Shown piece by piece: positions 1-8,741 of a stretch of 64,000 bases of DNA. The first letter of the stretch is position 1; every line of letters starts with the position of its first letter. A program made the translations under genes and the position numbers. This DNA comes from Firmicutes bacterium UBA4881 (GTDB lineage: Bacteria > Bacillota > DTU065), in NCBI GenBank assembly GCA_002399235.1, contig DHDH01000040.1, forward strand, positions 51,379-115,378. The letters run 5' to 3'. Under the pieces are notes generated by a model. That model saw only the letters and a list, made by a program, of their open reading frames with translations, did not search any database and was not told where the DNA came from.

Positions 1-108
1 GGTGTTTGGTATAGTGCATCAGTGAATAAAGTTGGGCAGTATGTCAGATGCGACATGTTCTTTAATGGCGCCAATATTTGGGTTAGTGAGATTACTGTTA
101 TTCAATAA
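1..108 (+). CDS. C-terminal end of an unidentified protein (partial)
   Basis: An open frame runs from the window edge to TAA at 106-108 and encodes the last 35 residues of a protein. The fragment is rich in alternating hydrophobic and aromatic residues (for example NGANIWVSEITVIQ), which suggests a beta-strand-rich C-terminus. A strong intrinsic terminator follows 6 bp later, which supports a real gene end. I do not recognise the family, and 35 residues are too few to assign a function. Confidence 0.6.
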   Translation, partial: GVWYSASVNKVGQYVRCDMFFNGANIWVSEITVIQ

Positions 109-114
109 AATTAT

Positions 115-162
115 AAAAGAGAGGGAAATGCTTGATATCGAGCATTTTGCCTCTCTTTTATT
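115..162 (+). terminator. Rho-independent terminator
   Basis: A ten-base outer stem AAAAGAGAGG (115-124) pairs with CCTCTCTTTT (150-159). An inner stem AATGCT/AGCATT (127-132 with 141-146) continues it. The 3' arm ends in a T-rich run. It closes the partial gene at the window start. Confidence 0.85.
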
Positions 163-569
163 GTCATTTCAAACAGCTTAACAAAAGTGAAATAGTACAT
201 TGCTTATCGAGACTTTGTATAATCTAGCTAAGGTCAAATATGTTATCGTTTATTTAAGGTAATGCAACATCGACCGAATAAAGTTATTGGACTTTTAGCT
301 TTTCCCAGTGATAGTGATTGAAGATTAGATTTCCTGATTTCCTGCCTTTAGGAAGGGTTTAGCCTTGAATAGTGTCGGTCAATTTAAAAGTTAAATTCCA
401 CTTTGTAAAACTAACTTCCATGGTAACAAAGTCTAAAGGTCAGATTTTTATAAAAGATAACCTGAGCGTATAGTTTTTGTGTTAATTTTAATATAATTAA
501 GAGCGAAACAAGCAGAATTAGCCTATTTTAGGGTGCACTGATCTAGAGGTGAAAAATAGCTCATTTTTT
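163..569. other. Gene-free stretch with a possible old IS-end remnant
   Basis: No supported gene lies here. Around 385-421 are two tandem copies of a motif resembling the terminal repeats of the neighbouring IS30-like element: AAAAGTTAAATTCCA at 386-400 and GTAAAACTAACTTCCA at 405-420. They may be the scar of an earlier insertion. A TATAAT at 217-222 has no convincing -35 partner. Confidence 0.35.
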
Positions 570-2061
570 GAAAAAGTAAATTCCGCCCCTTTTTGTCCTT
601 ATTGGCCGTATTCAGCTACGATAATCCTGCCTGTTTTTGTTACTTTTTCAGAAGGTCTGGATGGATGATTATATCATTGCTTGGAATGCATTCAGCACCT
701 AGCTTTGAGAGGATATCGTCGCCATTCAGGAAGCTGAACACCGCAAATGGAGAGCGGTCGTTCAGCTTTTTCCTTCCGTAAGAGTTAATGTGATTCATCA
801 TGAGATCTATATCTTCTTGAGAATATGATTCGAGACTGCGTCCTTTGGGGATAATCCTACGAATTAATTCATGGTTATTCTCTACAGCACCTTTCTGGAA
901 CGGCGCTGAAGGATCGCAATAGAATATCCGAGTTCTTTGTTTGCCTTGTTTATCAAACTCGATCGCTAAAGGGTTAGTAAATTCACTACCATTATCAGTC
1001 AAAATTACAGGGAACAGCTTTTGAAAAGTAGTTGCTCCAATTCTTTCATAAAGATCCCCGAATACTTAAGTAACAGATTTTGAAGTGTTTGCATCTCTAA
1101 GGTAAGCCAACATTAACTGGGTATTTACAACTTTCTCGCCTTTAACCCCTTCTAAAGTGTCCATTTGAATAATAGGAGTATCTGGATTTTCTTTCAGAAA
1201 CAACATGAAATCGCCATAGGTGCGGTTAATTCTGCAATTTTTGTCAACCTTAAAACGGGTTTTTTGCAATTTCCTAGGACGGTATTTAACTTTCCTTGGT
1301 AGGTCGATGTTTCTGGCCGAAAATAGGTTGTAATCTACATAATTGTAAATAGTCTTTTCACTGCACATGATAATATCGAGGTTGTTTGCGCAAATATGAT
1401 GAATTGATTGGCCTTTGCAAATAAGCGGGCTAATAGAAGCATTTAGACGAGCAATATTTTCTTCATCAGTATTTATCCCGCTTCTTGATTCAGAACGAAC
1501 AAGTTCATATTCTTTTTGGGCATCTGTAGCGATATAAAGAGATTTTTCTAAAGTACAGGATTGCAATTTACTGCAACCGTTGCATACATATGGAGGTTTT
1601 GCTAATAAGGCACATTTTTCCATCTTAAAGTCTTTACATACAGTAGTACATTGAGAGCAAAACTTACACTGTTTCTTGTGGCAATCAGGATGCTCGCAAA
1701 GATGCGAATTAGTACAATTCCAGCGATATAAACAATTATTAAATGCCCTTCCATATCCCCCAGATTTCCTGAAAACGATGTGGTTCTTGACCTCCCTTTA
1801 GAGACAAATGTGCAGTCTTTATTTAGTTCTCTACCAATGGCTTTAAATGAATAAGATGCTTTAAGCAAATTTTGAATTGTTATTCTATCATCTAGTGTGA
1901 AATGCTTGTGTTTAAGCATAATGAGCCTCCTGCCTAAGGCAGGAGTACCAGCTGAATACCTTGCTAAATAAGTATAGATATTTGTAAGACTAAAAGCCAC
2001 CCCTTGATTTGTAAGATTAACTTCTACCCTAAGTAAGTTAAGGGGTGGAAATTAGTTTTGC
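570..2061 (-). mobile_element. IS30-family insertion sequence, degraded
   Basis: The element carries one transposase remnant on the minus strand. It is bounded by imperfect inverted repeats: 570-592 and the reverse complement of 2039-2061 match at 18 of 23 positions, sharing the core ATTCCNCCCCTT with small differences. No clear target duplication is visible outside these ends, so the exact boundaries are uncertain. The length of about 1.5 kb is larger than a minimal IS30 element (about 1.1-1.3 kb). The transposase carries a frameshift and an in-frame stop, so the copy should not move by itself. Confidence 0.65.
640..1919 (-). pseudogene. IS30-family transposase, broken by a frameshift and a nonsense codon
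   Basis: Translation starts at ATG 1919 behind an AGGAGG site and gives MLKHKHFTLDDRIT, a helix-turn-helix N-terminus typical of IS30 transposases. After TFVSK (near 1797) the frame is lost. The expected SKE-V-K continuation needs the loss of two G residues, or a -1 shift, in AAAGGGAGG. The second piece contains the first catalytic Asp (QMDTLEG). A TAA at 1066-1068, probably a mutated CAA, lies in frame just before the third piece. That piece carries the second Asp (TDNGSEF) and the catalytic Glu (KGAVENNHE). All DDE residues survive but no single protein is made. A programmed shift at the first break cannot be excluded, but the stop codon argues for decay. Confidence 0.8.
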
Positions 2062-2105
2062 AATTAAAGCAAGTTAGGCCTTCAGGTTTTGTGATTTAAA
2101 CCCTC

Positions 2106-2134
2106 TTGACAGGTAACTTTAATCCTGCTATTCT
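2106..2134 (+). promoter_or_regulatory. SigA-type promoter of the aroF-pheA leader
   Basis: TTGACA (2106-2111), 17 bp spacer, then TATTCT (2129-2134). It lies just upstream of the T-box leader, so transcription would start near 2141. Confidence 0.7.
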
Positions 2135-2144
2135 TAACTAAATC

Positions 2145-2424
2145 GCAAAGACTGTGAAAGGGGAAAGTACCTTTTGATGGACTTAATAGAGAGCTGGGGT
2201 GGGTGGAAACCTAGCAGGAAATCATAAGCGAAGTTCTCCCTGGAGTTGCTTAGCTGAAGTAAGTAGGCTAGGACGGAAACTTCTACCGTTAAAAAGAAGC
2301 AGGTATCGGCTATATTTGACGATTGTATGTCATCGCCCGCACCTGATAAAGAGGGCTATATTTATAGCCAATTAGGGTGGTACCGCGAGTAAACCTCGTC
2401 CCTGTGGGGATGAGGCATTTTTTT
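2145..2424 (+). promoter_or_regulatory. T-box leader with intrinsic terminator, probably Phe-specific
   Basis: Conserved T-box parts appear in order. The stem I motifs are GAGAGCTGGGG and GGGTGG. Then come CCCTGGAGTT and AAGTAGG...CGG...CCGTTA, and the T-box bulge core AGGGTGGTACCGCG (2374-2387), which pairs with the tRNA acceptor end. The terminator is CCTCGTCCC (2394-2402) with GGGATGAGG (2407-2415) and a T run. In the specifier region GCGAAGTTCTCCC, TTC at 2234-2236 would read tRNA-Phe, which suits the downstream DAHP synthase and prephenate dehydratase. GTT would be one base off, so the specifier call is an inference. Uncharged tRNA would favour read-through into aroF-pheA. Confidence 0.93.
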
Positions 2425-2448
2425 ATTTAAAAAGAGGAGGCTGAAAAA

Positions 2449-3444
2449 ATGATAATTGTCATGGAGGCACAGAGTACTCCCCAAGATATTCAGGCAATCT
2501 GCCAAAAATTAGAGACTATGAGTTTAGAAAGTCATGTGATTAACGGTGTTACCCAAAGTGTAATTGGTGTTATTGGCGAGATAACCGATGAGCTTTGTGA
2601 GACAGCTAATCTTTGGCCCAAAGTAGAAAAAGCTCTGAGGGTTGGCAAACCTTATAAACTGGTAAGTAGAGAGTGTCAACCAAGTGGTAGCATAGTACAA
2701 GTGGGTTCTCTAGCTATAGGTAAGGATAAAGTAGTTATTGCAGGCCCGTGTGCTGTAGAGACCGAAGACCAGATGTTGCAGACTGCTAAAGCTGTTAAAA
2801 GCGCTGGTGCTAATATGTTAAGAGGTGGTGCCTTTAAACCTAGAACCTCACCATATGCATTCCAAGGCTTAAAAGTAAAAGGTTTAGAACTTTTAGCTGA
2901 AGCTGGTAAAGCGTATGATCTCCCTGTTGTGACAGAAGTAGTCGATCCTCGTGATGTAGAGGTTGTAGCTCAATATGCAGATATGTTGCAAATTGGTGCT
3001 AGAAACATGCAAAATTTCTCTTTGTTACAGGAAGTAGGCCAAACCAGAAAACCAGTGTTGCTTAAAAGGGGCCTTTCTTCCACTGTACAAGAATGGCTCA
3101 TGGCAGCGGAATATATCATGGCAGGTGGTAATAGCCAAGTGGTTTTATGTGAAAGGGGCATTCGAACCTTCGAACCCTGGACACGTAACACACTTGATGT
3201 ATCAGCAATAGCTTTAGCTAAAGAGGTAAGCCATTTGCCAGTTCTTGCAGATCCAAGTCATGCTTCAGGTAAGCGTTCATTAGTGGAACCATTAGCTAAA
3301 GCGGCCTTAGCTGTAGGTGCAGATGGTTTAATAATTGAGGTGCACCCCAATCCAGATAAAGCACTATCAGATGGTCCCCAATCTTTGGATTTTGCTGAAT
3401 TTGCCACCTTCATGCAGCATTTGCAGCTAATTAAAGGGGCGTGA
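2449..3444 (+). CDS. aroF: 3-deoxy-7-phosphoheptulonate (DAHP) synthase, type I-beta
   Basis: Condenses phosphoenolpyruvate and erythrose-4-phosphate in the first step of the shikimate pathway. The 331-residue protein has an N-terminal ferredoxin-like regulatory domain (about 1-70) followed by the TIM-barrel DAHP synthase domain. Visible motifs are GPCAVE (metal-binding Cys), [26 protein letters not shown] (metal His) and [21 protein letters not shown] site 8 bp before ATG fixes the start. It is the first gene after the T-box terminator and lies 6 bp from pheA. The two should be co-transcribed and induced by amino-acid shortage. The ferredoxin-like domain is the feedback-sensing part in type I-beta relatives, often for Phe or Tyr. 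Confidence 0.97.
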   Translation: MIIVMEAQSTPQDIQAICQKLETMSLESHVINGVTQSVIGVIGEITDELCETANLWPKVEKALRVGKPYKLVSRECQPSGSIVQVGSLAIGKDKVVIAGPCAVETEDQMLQTAKAVKSAGANMLRGGAFKPRTSPYAFQGLKVKGLELLAEAGKAYDLPVVTEVVDPRDVEVVAQYADMLQIGARNMQNFSLLQEVGQTRKPVLLKRGLSSTVQEWLMAAEYIMAGGNSQVVLCERGIRTFEPWTRNTLDVSAIALAKEVSHLPVLADPSHASGKRSLVEPLAKAALAVGADGLIIEVHPNPDKALSDGPQSLDFAEFATFMQHLQLIKGA

Positions 3445-3450
3445 CCGAAA

Positions 3451-4245
3451 ATGATCTATTATTTAGGACCTGAAGGTTCCTATTCCCATGAGGCTGCTTT
3501 GCTAATAGATAATAATACTGTACCTACTTTATCGATAACAGAAGTGTTTAAAAAGAGTCTCCATTCTCCTGGCATCGTTCCCTGGGAAAATTCCTTAGAA
3601 GGTTCGGTTTCCGAGACCTTAGATCTATTATTAGAGACTGAATTATCTGTAGTTGGTGAGTTGAATTTAGAGATCAGGCATTGCCTTTTAGGGTATAGAG
3701 AGAATAAACTTGTTTTTTCCCATCCTCAGGCTCTAGGTCAATGCCGCAATTATTTAACCAAACATGGTTTACAGCCTGTTCCTACTACCTCTACTGCGAA
3801 AGGTGTAGTTGAAGCTAAAGCAAATAAAGCTCTAGCTATTGGTTCTTTGCAAGCGGCTAAAGTATATGATATTCCTGTTCTTGATATAGGAATCCAAGAT
3901 GGTCTAACCAATTATACACGATTTGCCCTTCTAGGCCGCGAGTTGCCAAAGAGTACAGGTAACGATAAAACTAGTATTATCTTTGCCACTCATAATGATA
4001 GGCCAGGAGCCCTATATCAAATCTTAGCGATCTTTGCGAGTGAAGGAATTAACTTAACGAGAATCGAATCGCGTCCCACCAAGCGATTTTTGGGCGAATA
4101 CCTTTTCCACGTTGATTTAGTTAGCCACAAAGAAGATGAATTAACAGCTAAAGTATTAAAAGAAGTAGAAAGAACGACCTCGTTTTTAAAAGTTTTAGGT
4201 TCCTACCCCATAGGAGAGGAACCTAAGAAATCTTACGCGGTATGA
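3451..4245 (+). CDS. pheA: Prephenate dehydratase
   Basis: Converts prephenate to phenylpyruvate, the committed step to phenylalanine. The 264 residues hold the dehydratase domain (about 1-175) and a C-terminal ACT domain (about 185-260). Family marks are [13 protein letters not shown] at the N-terminus, [10 protein letters not shown], the catalytic TRF motif in [10 protein letters not shown], and the phenylalanine-binding ESRP motif in [10 protein letters not shown] of the ACT domain. There is no chorismate mutase domain, so that activity must come from elsewhere. It follows aroF by 6 bp under the same T-box, so both transcription and allostery respond to phenylalanine supply. Confidence 0.97.
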   Translation: MIYYLGPEGSYSHEAALLIDNNTVPTLSITEVFKKSLHSPGIVPWENSLEGSVSETLDLLLETELSVVGELNLEIRHCLLGYRENKLVFSHPQALGQCRNYLTKHGLQPVPTTSTAKGVVEAKANKALAIGSLQAAKVYDIPVLDIGIQDGLTNYTRFALLGRELPKSTGNDKTSIIFATHNDRPGALYQILAIFASEGINLTRIESRPTKRFLGEYLFHVDLVSHKEDELTAKVLKEVERTTSFLKVLGSYPIGEEPKKSYAV

Positions 4246-4246
4246 A

Positions 4247-4280
4247 AGAGGCAGTAGACTACAGTGAGTCTACTGCCTCT
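4247..4280. terminator. Perfect 14-bp hairpin between convergent pheA and glnA
   Basis: AGAGGCAGTAGACT (4247-4260) pairs perfectly with 4267-4280 around a 6-nt loop. It lies between the convergent stops of pheA and glnA and is probably a shared terminator. The flanking A7 (4281-4287) is on the wrong side for a plus-strand U tract, and the minus strand has only TTTC after the stem, so it is atypical. Confidence 0.6.
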
Positions 4281-4309
4281 AAAAAAATTAATTTAGTGGT
4301 TTAGATAGC

Positions 4310-5635
4310 TTAAAATAAGGTCAAATACTTCTTGAGCTCCCAATCATGAACCTGGACTCTATATTCATCCCATTCAAGTTCTTTAGCTAGGATATAACGT
4401 TCATAAATATGACTACCTAAAGCTGTACGGATAAGTTCATCGTTTTTAAGTTCCGCTACTGCCTCAGCAAGTGAAGTTGGCAATACCGAAATACCTGCTT
4501 CTTGCCTTTCTAAAGTGTTCATACTATAGATGTTTTTAGTTACTGATGCAGGTGGGTTGGTTTTTTTTGTTATTCCTTCTAAACCTGCTTCTAAGATGAG
4601 GGCTGAAGTTAAATAAACATTACAGGATGGATCAGGAGAACGAAACTCTAAGCGAGTAGCACATCCTCTACTCGATGGTACACGTACTAAGGCACTACGA
4701 TTGGCTGCTGACCATGATATATACACAGGAGCTTCATAACCAGTGACTAGACGTTTGTAGGAGTTAACCAAAGGATTGGCTATAGCTGTTATTCCTTTGG
4801 CATGAGCTAGTAGGCCACCAATAAAGTGAAAAGCAATTGGGCTTAATTGATAAGTTCCATTTGGATCATAAAAAGCGTTTTCTAAGCCAGCGAAGAGAGA
4901 GAAGTTTACATGCATACCAGAACCAGCCATGCCATGAATTGGTTTAGGCATAAAAGTAGCGTGCAAACCATGTTTTTGAGCAATACTTTTGGTAACAAAT
5001 TTAAAGGTAGCTACTCTGTCAGCAGAGACTAATAAATTATCATATTTAAAGTCAATCTCGTGTTGACCTGGTGCATTTTCATGGTGCGAAGCTTCTACTT
5101 CAAATCCCATTTCCTCAAGAGCCATAATAATCTCTTGTCTAGCAGCTTCTCCTTTATCTAAAGGAGCTAAATCAAAATAGCTAGCATTATCCTGTGTTAA
5201 AATAGTAGGAGAACCGTTTTCATCTAATTTAAAAAGGAAAAATTCACATTCTGGTCCAGCTTTTGCTGAAAAGCCCATGGATTCTGCTTTAGCAATAGCT
5301 TTTTTGAGAACATAGCGTGGATCACCGTTAAAATGAGTGCCATCAGCAGAATAGACGTCGCAAATTAACCTAGCGACTTTTGTATCATCTAGACTTTTAG
5401 GGAAGATGGTAAACGTGGAATTATCTGGTTTTAGCAGCATATCTGATTCTTCGATGCGGGTAAAACCTTCAATAGATGAACCATCAAAACCAATACCATC
5501 TTCTAAAGCTCTTTTAAGTTGTTTGACAGGAATTGTGACATTTTTAGTTTGACCGAGGATGTCAGTGAATTGCAAGCGAATGAAACGGATACCTTCGTTT
5601 TTGGCAATACTTAGGATCTCTTCATTTGTAAGCAT
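4310..5635 (-). CDS. glnA: Glutamine synthetase, type I
   Basis: Makes glutamine from glutamate, ammonia and ATP in the cytoplasm. At 441 residues it has the length of the short GSI-alpha group. Motifs include the N-terminal beta-grasp [48 protein letters not shown] and NRSALVRVP. The site where adenylylation would occur in GSI-beta (NLYxLPPEE) is absent. I chose ATG 5635 because GGAGG lies 7 bp upstream. An in-frame ATG 18 bp earlier would place that site inside the coding region. A TTGACA-17-TAGGAT promoter precedes it. No GlnR-type operator was recognised. Confidence 0.97.
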   Translation of the reverse strand: MLTNEEILSIAKNEGIRFIRLQFTDILGQTKNVTIPVKQLKRALEDGIGFDGSSIEGFTRIEESDMLLKPDNSTFTIFPKSLDDTKVARLICDVYSADGTHFNGDPRYVLKKAIAKAESMGFSAKAGPECEFFLFKLDENGSPTILTQDNASYFDLAPLDKGEAARQEIIMALEEMGFEVEASHHENAPGQHEIDFKYDNLLVSADRVATFKFVTKSIAQKHGLHATFMPKPIHGMAGSGMHVNFSLFAGLENAFYDPNGTYQLSPIAFHFIGGLLAHAKGITAIANPLVNSYKRLVTGYEAPVYISWSAANRSALVRVPSSRGCATRLEFRSPDPSCNVYLTSALILEAGLEGITKKTNPPASVTKNIYSMNTLERQEAGISVLPTSLAEAVAELKNDELIRTALGSHIYERYILAKELEWDEYRVQVHDWELKKYLTLF

Positions 5636-5681
5636 AGTGCGCCTCCACTTCATTGGAAAAGGCTAAAAACTTTATTTTTTT

Positions 5682-5710
5682 ATCCTAGCACTGTGTTTTT
5701 AATGTGTCAA
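5682..5710 (-). promoter_or_regulatory. Promoter of glnA
   Basis: Read on the minus strand: TTGACA (5710-5705), 17-bp spacer, TAGGAT (5687-5682). It is well placed for transcription into glnA, with the start site near 5675. Confidence 0.75.
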
Positions 5711-5752
5711 TTAGATTTATAAAAAATAATCAAAGGAAAAGAGGGACGGAAA

Positions 5753-7075
5753 TTGGCAAATTTAGTCATCATTGGTGCAGGTCCTGGTGGTTATGCTGCC
5801 GCCTTAAGAGGTGCAGATTTAGGCTTAAAGGTTACTCTTTTAGAAGCTGATAAAGTAGGTGGGACTTGCCTAAATTGGGGTTGTATTCCTACAAAAACTT
5901 ACTACCATACAGCAAAAATAACTCGAGAAGTTAAGCAAAGTAAGGAGATAATAGGCCAGGTTCAAGTAGACTTTCCTCAACTAGTTAACAAACAAGCAGG
6001 TGTAGTTAAACAACTAGTTGGTGGCTTAGAAAGCCTTTTAAAAAGTGCTGGGGTGGAAGTGATCAACCAAAGAGGAACTCTAGCAGAGGGTGGTGTTAAA
6101 GTCGGTGAGGAATTAATTCCTGCCGATAACATTATTATTGCAACCGGAGCAACACCTTTTACAATCTTAGGGATTGTTCCTGATGGTAAACGTGTTTTTA
6201 CAGCCAAAGAGATTTGGCAATTAGAGAGCTTACCAGAAAGTGTAGTTATCTTAGGTGGGGGAGTAATTGGTGTGGAATTTGCTACAATCTTCTCTGCCTT
6301 AGGTAGCAAGGTTACTATAGTAGAGAAAGAAAAAAGCATTCTTCCTCAGTTTGCTCCTTCTGCTACAAGACTAGTTACTAAGAAATTGAAAGAACAAGGT
6401 GTAATAATAAAGACTGGAGCTGCTGTCACAGGTTATAAAGATGGTGTTTTGCAACTCCCGGATGAGTCTTTAGAAGGAGATATTCTTTTAGTAGCTCTTG
6501 GTAATAAACCTAATACAAAAGGTTTAGGCTTAGAGGAAGTTGGCGTTAGGTTAAATCAGCGGCAGGAAATTGAGGTTAATAATTATTTAGAAACCTCCCA
6601 AAAAGGAATCTATGCTATTGGAGATGTTAACAACCTGCCCTATAAACTCGCTCATGCAGCCTCTAAGCAGGGTGCGCTAGTTGTAGAAAAAATTGCTGGC
6701 GCAGCTTATGAACCATTTAATAGCAATCTAGTACCTAGAACAGTCTTTACCTACCCTGAACTAGCAGAAATAGGTACTTTAGAAGGTAATAAAAGCCGTT
6801 TCCCCTATAGTGCAAATGGCCGTGCCTTAGCAGGAGGAGAAGCAGATGGCTATGTCGAGGCCTACGGTGACGGAGAAAAGATAGTAGGAGCACTTATTGT
6901 CGGAGCTGATGCCTGCGAACTAAGTAACTTAGCCAGTCTAGCTATTAGTAGTGGGATGACTGAAGAAAATCTTTCTACTTCAATAATGACTCATCCTACT
7001 TTAGGTGAGGCTTTCCATGAAGCTAGCTTAGGCTTATTTGGTGCAGCAATTCACATCGTTAATAAGCGTAGATAA
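5753..7075 (+). CDS. lpd: Dihydrolipoyl dehydrogenase-family flavoprotein
   Basis: A pyridine nucleotide-disulfide oxidoreductase of 440 residues. It has an N-terminal FAD site GAGPGGYAA, the redox disulfide in GGTCLNWGCIPTK, an NAD-binding GGGVIGVEFA (about 165), the second FAD motif YAIGDV, and the C-terminal catalytic His-Glu pair in THPTLGEAFHEA. These are the marks of E3 of 2-oxoacid dehydrogenase or glycine-cleavage complexes. The start is TTG behind GAGGGACGG. No E1, E2 or lipoyl-protein gene is next to it, so its partner complex is unknown. It is transcribed away from glnA and ends in a bidirectional terminator shared with nadE. Confidence 0.9.
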   Translation: MANLVIIGAGPGGYAAALRGADLGLKVTLLEADKVGGTCLNWGCIPTKTYYHTAKITREVKQSKEIIGQVQVDFPQLVNKQAGVVKQLVGGLESLLKSAGVEVINQRGTLAEGGVKVGEELIPADNIIIATGATPFTILGIVPDGKRVFTAKEIWQLESLPESVVILGGGVIGVEFATIFSALGSKVTIVEKEKSILPQFAPSATRLVTKKLKEQGVIIKTGAAVTGYKDGVLQLPDESLEGDILLVALGNKPNTKGLGLEEVGVRLNQRQEIEVNNYLETSQKGIYAIGDVNNLPYKLAHAASKQGALVVEKIAGAAYEPFNSNLVPRTVFTYPELAEIGTLEGNKSRFPYSANGRALAGGEADGYVEAYGDGEKIVGALIVGADACELSNLASLAISSGMTEENLSTSIMTHPTLGEAFHEASLGLFGAAIHIVNKRR

Positions 7076-7078
7076 GCA

Positions 7079-7116
7079 AAAAGCCTACTAGTATTGTTTT
7101 GTACTAGTAGGCTTTT
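7079..7116. terminator. Bidirectional terminator between lpd and nadE
   Basis: AAAAGCCTACTAGTA (7079-7093) pairs perfectly with 7102-7116 around an 8-nt loop. The A and T ends supply a U tract in both directions for the convergent genes. Confidence 0.9.
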
Positions 7117-7142
7117 AGTTGTGAAACTATATAAACAAAGAA

Positions 7143-7868
7143 TTAGTCCCTTATTACAGGGCCCATAGGTGGCATTTGCCGTTTATGGGTACTTCTTTTG
7201 TTTAGTTGTTCGATTCTCTCTATGGCTTTAGGATCACCGGTTCTGTAGAGTAAAAAGTTATCGATATCCTTATAACTAATTCCTAACTCAGATTCATCTG
7301 TTTGGCCTGCCCAAAGTCCGGCAGTAGGAGCTTTTGTGATAATTTTTTCGGGAACGCCTAAAAGCTTACCGAGTTCCCAAACTTCAGCTTTAACTAGATG
7401 ACCAAGAGGAATAAGATCAGCAGCTGAATCGCCAAATTTTGTAAAATAACCAGTATACCATTCAGATGCATTACTACTTCCAAGCACAAGATAGCCTAAA
7501 TTTTGACCAATTAAATTTAATGTAGCTACTCTTAGACGTGGTTTTAAATTATGTGCTCCCATAGTTTTGGGTTCTTCGCCTGTAGTTTGAGTTAAATAAT
7601 CAAAAGCTGGGGCTAGGTCAATCTCACGGGTTTTTATTTTCAAAGCTTCAGCAACTAAAAGAGCATCTTCTTTATCCTTAGGATCTGAATGGCAAGGCAT
7701 AATAATACCGAGAGATGAGTTAGGGAAAGCCAGTTGAGCAAGACCAGCAATAACGGCAGAGTCAATACCACCGCTTAGACCGTATATAACGCCATTAGCT
7801 TTAGCACTCTCAACTTTTTCTCTCATCCATTCAACTAAAAGATCACGGGTTTTATCAGCATGGAACAT
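7143..7868 (-). CDS. nadE: NH3-dependent NAD+ synthetase
   Basis: Converts nicotinate adenine dinucleotide to NAD using ATP and ammonia, the last step of NAD synthesis. The 241-residue protein is an adenine nucleotide alpha-hydrolase with the PP-loop SGGIDSAV near residue 30. Further motifs are LGSSNASEWYTGYFTKFGD, the K-A-P-T-A-x-L segment and GQTDESELGISY. There is no N-terminal glutaminase (nitrilase) domain, so free ammonia is the likely nitrogen donor. An AAAGGTGG site 8 bp before ATG sets the start. The gene is convergent with lpd and divergent from the next gene. Confidence 0.96.
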   Translation of the reverse strand: MFHADKTRDLLVEWMREKVESAKANGVIYGLSGGIDSAVIAGLAQLAFPNSSLGIIMPCHSDPKDKEDALLVAEALKIKTREIDLAPAFDYLTQTTGEEPKTMGAHNLKPRLRVATLNLIGQNLGYLVLGSSNASEWYTGYFTKFGDSAADLIPLGHLVKAEVWELGKLLGVPEKIITKAPTAGLWAGQTDESELGISYKDIDNFLLYRTGDPKAIERIEQLNKRSTHKRQMPPMGPVIRD

Positions 7869-7955
7869 TCAATTGACCACCTTTCATTTGCTAAAAATAC
7901 TTCTCTGTCACATCTTCCGATCCTTCCGGTCATACTAACAATGGGGTGAGATTAA

Positions 7956-8630
7956 ATGATTGGTAATAGTCTATGGGATGCGTTATATAATCAAGGCGTA
8001 GCTGAGCGAGTACATAGGTTAGGGTTTGCCGGGCTTTCAGCGTCAGAATGTGGTCGGATTGGTAAACTGTTTTCTGGCAAAGGACCTGCCCAGACCGAGA
8101 AACAAGCAGGAGTCCCTGAAGTTTCAGAAGAAAGTCTTAGTATAATCACTCTCAAAAAAGAGCACATGCGCGAACGTGCTCGCACACTTAACCTACCACT
8201 ACACTCGTATTCGTTAACTGGAATACCAGCTCCACCACCAACCTTGTGGGAATCAAGAAGAAGGGAGATGAGGCGTTGGTATAGGTTAGTAACCACTGAT
8301 CCTTTTGCTAAGCTTTGGTCAGTAGAGTTAGCGGAAAATTATTTAGGGGATATCGATCTCTATGGTATAGGACAAGGACTTAATCGCTTTTTCTTTTATG
8401 TTGGTGCTACTGAATTAAGAGTACCAGAATTTATTGCTCATGTATTAAAAATATGGCTAGTAAAGATGCCTTGGCAGGATTGGGGAATTAACATTCTTTC
8501 CACACCTATATTTATTCAGGATGGCATAATGTTGACTGCATTGCAATCGTTGGGGTTTTTTGAATTAGGTACGAGCTTGTTAGGCGGCGAGTATGTACGT
8601 ATCCTTGCATACAAAATACTTAATTCATGA
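7956..8630 (+). CDS. Hypothetical protein of unknown family
   Basis: A 224-residue protein that I do not recognise. The ATG follows GGGGTGAG by 7 bp. The first 60 residues are Gly/Ser-rich. A basic stretch around 85-115 (RERARTL, WESRRREMRRWYR) follows an IPAPPP segment. The C-terminal 100 residues are hydrophobic and aromatic (NRFFFYVG, HVLKIWLVKMPWQDWG, LTALQSLGFFELG) without a clear transmembrane helix, signal peptide or cysteine pattern. It is a single gene between nadE and gltA with no close operon partner. A role cannot be given. Confidence 0.75.
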   Translation: MIGNSLWDALYNQGVAERVHRLGFAGLSASECGRIGKLFSGKGPAQTEKQAGVPEVSEESLSIITLKKEHMRERARTLNLPLHSYSLTGIPAPPPTLWESRRREMRRWYRLVTTDPFAKLWSVELAENYLGDIDLYGIGQGLNRFFFYVGATELRVPEFIAHVLKIWLVKMPWQDWGINILSTPIFIQDGIMLTALQSLGFFELGTSLLGGEYVRILAYKILNS

Positions 8631-8741
8631 AAAACTTGCGATATATATGCAGGAAATAGCTATTTATTTGCGAAATATCTATCCAATTCGCACTGGGTAG
8701 TGTATTATAGATAAAACTAGCCAAGAAAGGTGGATGGCCAA

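Noticed and set aside
593..781. Plus-strand frame of 62 codons inside the IS element
   Set aside because: It lies antisense to the transposase C-terminus, has no SD, and gives a protein without family features.
1785..1810. Programmed frameshift in the IS30 transposase
   Set aside because: The AAAGGG context is not a canonical slippery heptamer, and a second lesion (TAA at 1066) shows the gene is decaying.
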